Assembly: GCA_024408235.1 (NCBI GenBank)
Contig: JAKSVF010000004.1
Coordinates: 1 to 64,000, forward strand
DNA length: 64,000 nt
Source: Bacilli bacterium
Lineage (GTDB): Bacteria > Bacillota_I > Bacilli_A > RFN20 > CAG-826
Direction: 5' to 3'
Positions 62,870 through 64,000 of this stretch are shown in pieces. Numbering within the stretch: the first letter of the stretch is position 1; every line of letters begins with the position of its first letter. The position numbers were made by a program, and so were the translations under genes. A model generated the notes under the pieces. That model saw only the letters and a list, made by a program, of their open reading frames with translations. It was not told where the DNA came from and made no database searches.

Positions 62870-63316
62870 ATGGCTACATCCTTAGAAAATTTAGTCGTCG
62901 TTGAAGGTTCCAAGAAGGAACACTTCCGCAAAGGCCAGGGCCGCGGCACCGGAAACGGAAAGACCGCTGGTAAAGGTCAGAAGGGTCAGGGCGCTCACGC
63001 ACACACAAAGAAGCACGGCTTCGAGGGTGGTCAGATGCCTTTAGCTCGTAGACTTCCTAAATATGGCTTCAAGAACATCAACAAGAAGACATACGCAGTT
63101 GTCAACCTCACAGTCCTCAACAAGTTTGAAGACGGTGCAGTCATCACACCAGAACTCTTAATCGAATCTGGTATCATCAAAGACGCTTTAGATGGAATCA
63201 AGGTCCTCGGAAGTGGTACACTCGAAAAGAGCATCACTGTCAAGGCTCACGCTTTCTCTAAGTCTGCAGCAGATGCTATCGCTGCAAAAGGCGGCACAAC
63301 TGAGGTAATTAAGTAA
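62870..63316 (+). CDS. rplO: Ribosomal protein L15
   Basis: The 148-residue protein has [33 protein letters not shown] and the C-terminal domain ending [12 protein letters not shown]. It follows rpsE by two bases, with no L30 gene between. Its stop overlaps the secY ATG by one base. Confidence 0.97.
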   Translation: MATSLENLVVVEGSKKEHFRKGQGRGTGNGKTAGKGQKGQGAHAHTKKHGFEGGQMPLARRLPKYGFKNINKKTYAVVNLTVLNKFEDGAVITPELLIESGIIKDALDGIKVLGSGTLEKSITVKAHAFSKSAADAIAAKGGTTEVIK

Positions 63317-64000
63317 TGAAAAAATTCGTCTCGATCTTCAAAAACAAAGAAATCGTCAACCGTATTTTCTTCACGGTCATGATTCTCTTTGTCATCAGGA
63401 TCGGGGCGGCCATTACAGTTCCAGGGGTTAACGCAGCAAACTTAAAATCACAGCTCAACGCTAGTGGTTCTGCATTAGCTATCATGGACTTACTCGGAGG
63501 TGGAGCACTATCGAACTTCTCCATCTTCGCACTCGGAGTCTCGCCATACATCACAGGCCAGATTATTATTCAGCTTCTCTCCAAGGACGTTTTACCTGCC
63601 TTAACGGAATTATCCAAACAAGGTGAATACGGCCGTAAGAAGATCGAAATGGCTACCAGATACCTCACTCTCCTTTTAGGAGCGGTTCAAGGCTACGGTA
63701 TCATCAAGACAATGGAGAACAGCTCGTATATTTCCCTTACACTGGACGCCAATTTCTGGACATACGCCTACATCGTTACCATTCTCCTCGCCGGAGCTAT
63801 GCTCACGATGTGGTTAGGTGACCAGATCACAGAAAAAGGTATCGGTAACGGTATCTCAGTCATCATCTTTGCAGGTTGTGTCAGATCCATCCCAACCCAG
63901 TTATCAACAGCTTGGACAAAATGGATCAGCAACAACGTTGCACATGGCTCAAGCGAGATGATCAAAGGCGCATTCCAGTTCGCTCTCTACATCTTGGCAA
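63316..64000 (+). CDS. secY: Preprotein translocase subunit SecY (partial at right edge)
   Basis: The frame opens at ATG 63316, overlapping the rplO stop (TAATG), and is still open at the window end (228 codons). The product starts [20 protein letters not shown], then has the plug-region GALSNFSIFALGVSPYITGQ, QLLSKDVLPALTELSKQGE and WLGDQITEKGIGNGISVIIF, all core SecY features. It forms the membrane channel for protein export. Conventional spc-operon position. Confidence 0.98.
   Translation, partial: MKKFVSIFKNKEIVNRIFFTVMILFVIRIGAAITVPGVNAANLKSQLNASGSALAIMDLLGGGALSNFSIFALGVSPYITGQIIIQLLSKDVLPALTELSKQGEYGRKKIEMATRYLTLLLGAVQGYGIIKTMENSSYISLTLDANFWTYAYIVTILLAGAMLTMWLGDQITEKGIGNGISVIIFAGCVRSIPTQLSTAWTKWISNNVAHGSSEMIKGAFQFALYILA

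Overview
The window is a chromosome segment of a low-to-mid-GC Gram-positive bacterium, most likely a host-associated member of the Bacilli (Erysipelotrichia / RF39 / RFN20 / Acholeplasma-like side). That placement is inferred from gene content: a zinc-type S14, no L30 gene in the S10-spc operon, MscS and MscL channels, PTS and GPH transporters, an ECF-type QueT, lipoprotein maturation and no outer-membrane genes. UGA is a stop codon (the lgt gene ends in TGA), so the standard bacterial code applies.

Layout. 1-5.6 kb: end of an AlbA-type DNA-binding protein, a damaged small membrane protein, glyA and a large secreted, domain-permuted GH3 glycosidase. 5.6-12.3 kb: arginine-to-putrescine genes (a fused arginine decarboxylase/agmatine deiminase plus N-carbamoylputrescine amidase), a CPBP protease, lgt and an O-antigen-ligase-like protein. 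12.4-14.2 kb: a glycogen synthase with an SCP2 tail. 14.36-15.44 kb: a roughly 1.1-kb structured non-coding RNA with its own strong promoter and terminator. 16-18.6 kb: the two carboxyspermidine-pathway genes, which turn putrescine into spermidine and so complete the polyamine route begun at 6 kb. 18.6-30.4 kb: aminopeptidase, SDR, MscS with a surface partner, a GNAT-Hsp33 fusion, KdgK, thyA-dfrA, ruvX, a 30-residue membrane peptide under twin palindromes, and a cation exporter. 30.4-45.4 kb: CotH-type lipoprotein, sugar transporters, divergent pyrimidine-salvage genes (uracil permease and upp, each behind an attenuator-like leader), an AT-rich DUF4143 ATPase behind an exact repeat, hpt, mscL, a phosphatase-Nudix fusion, an antitoxin-like-domain/NAD-synthetase fusion and a GtrA protein. 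45.4-50.1 kb: two small P-loop kinases, a YhiN flavoprotein, a membrane protein and serine dehydratase. 50.1-53.6 kb: the queuosine salvage operon queT-tgt-queA-queH behind a preQ1-I riboswitch. 53.7-64 kb: the S10-spc ribosomal operon from rpsJ into secY.

Three themes stand out. First, the 1.1-kb RNA at 14.36-15.44 kb is the best candidate for something undescribed. It has no plausible ORF, many GNRA-capped hairpins, an internal duplicated hairpin, a possible long-range closing helix, and a promoter that resembles the ribosomal-protein one. Second, the genome is unusually rich in two-domain fusions: ADC-AIH, GlgA-SCP2, GNAT-Hsp33, Phd-NadE and phosphatase-Nudix. Third, about ten first-in-transcript genes have a -10 box only 6-9 bases before the start codon and no Shine-Dalgarno, which indicates leaderless mRNAs, whereas operon-internal and highly expressed genes carry normal Shine-Dalgarno sequences.
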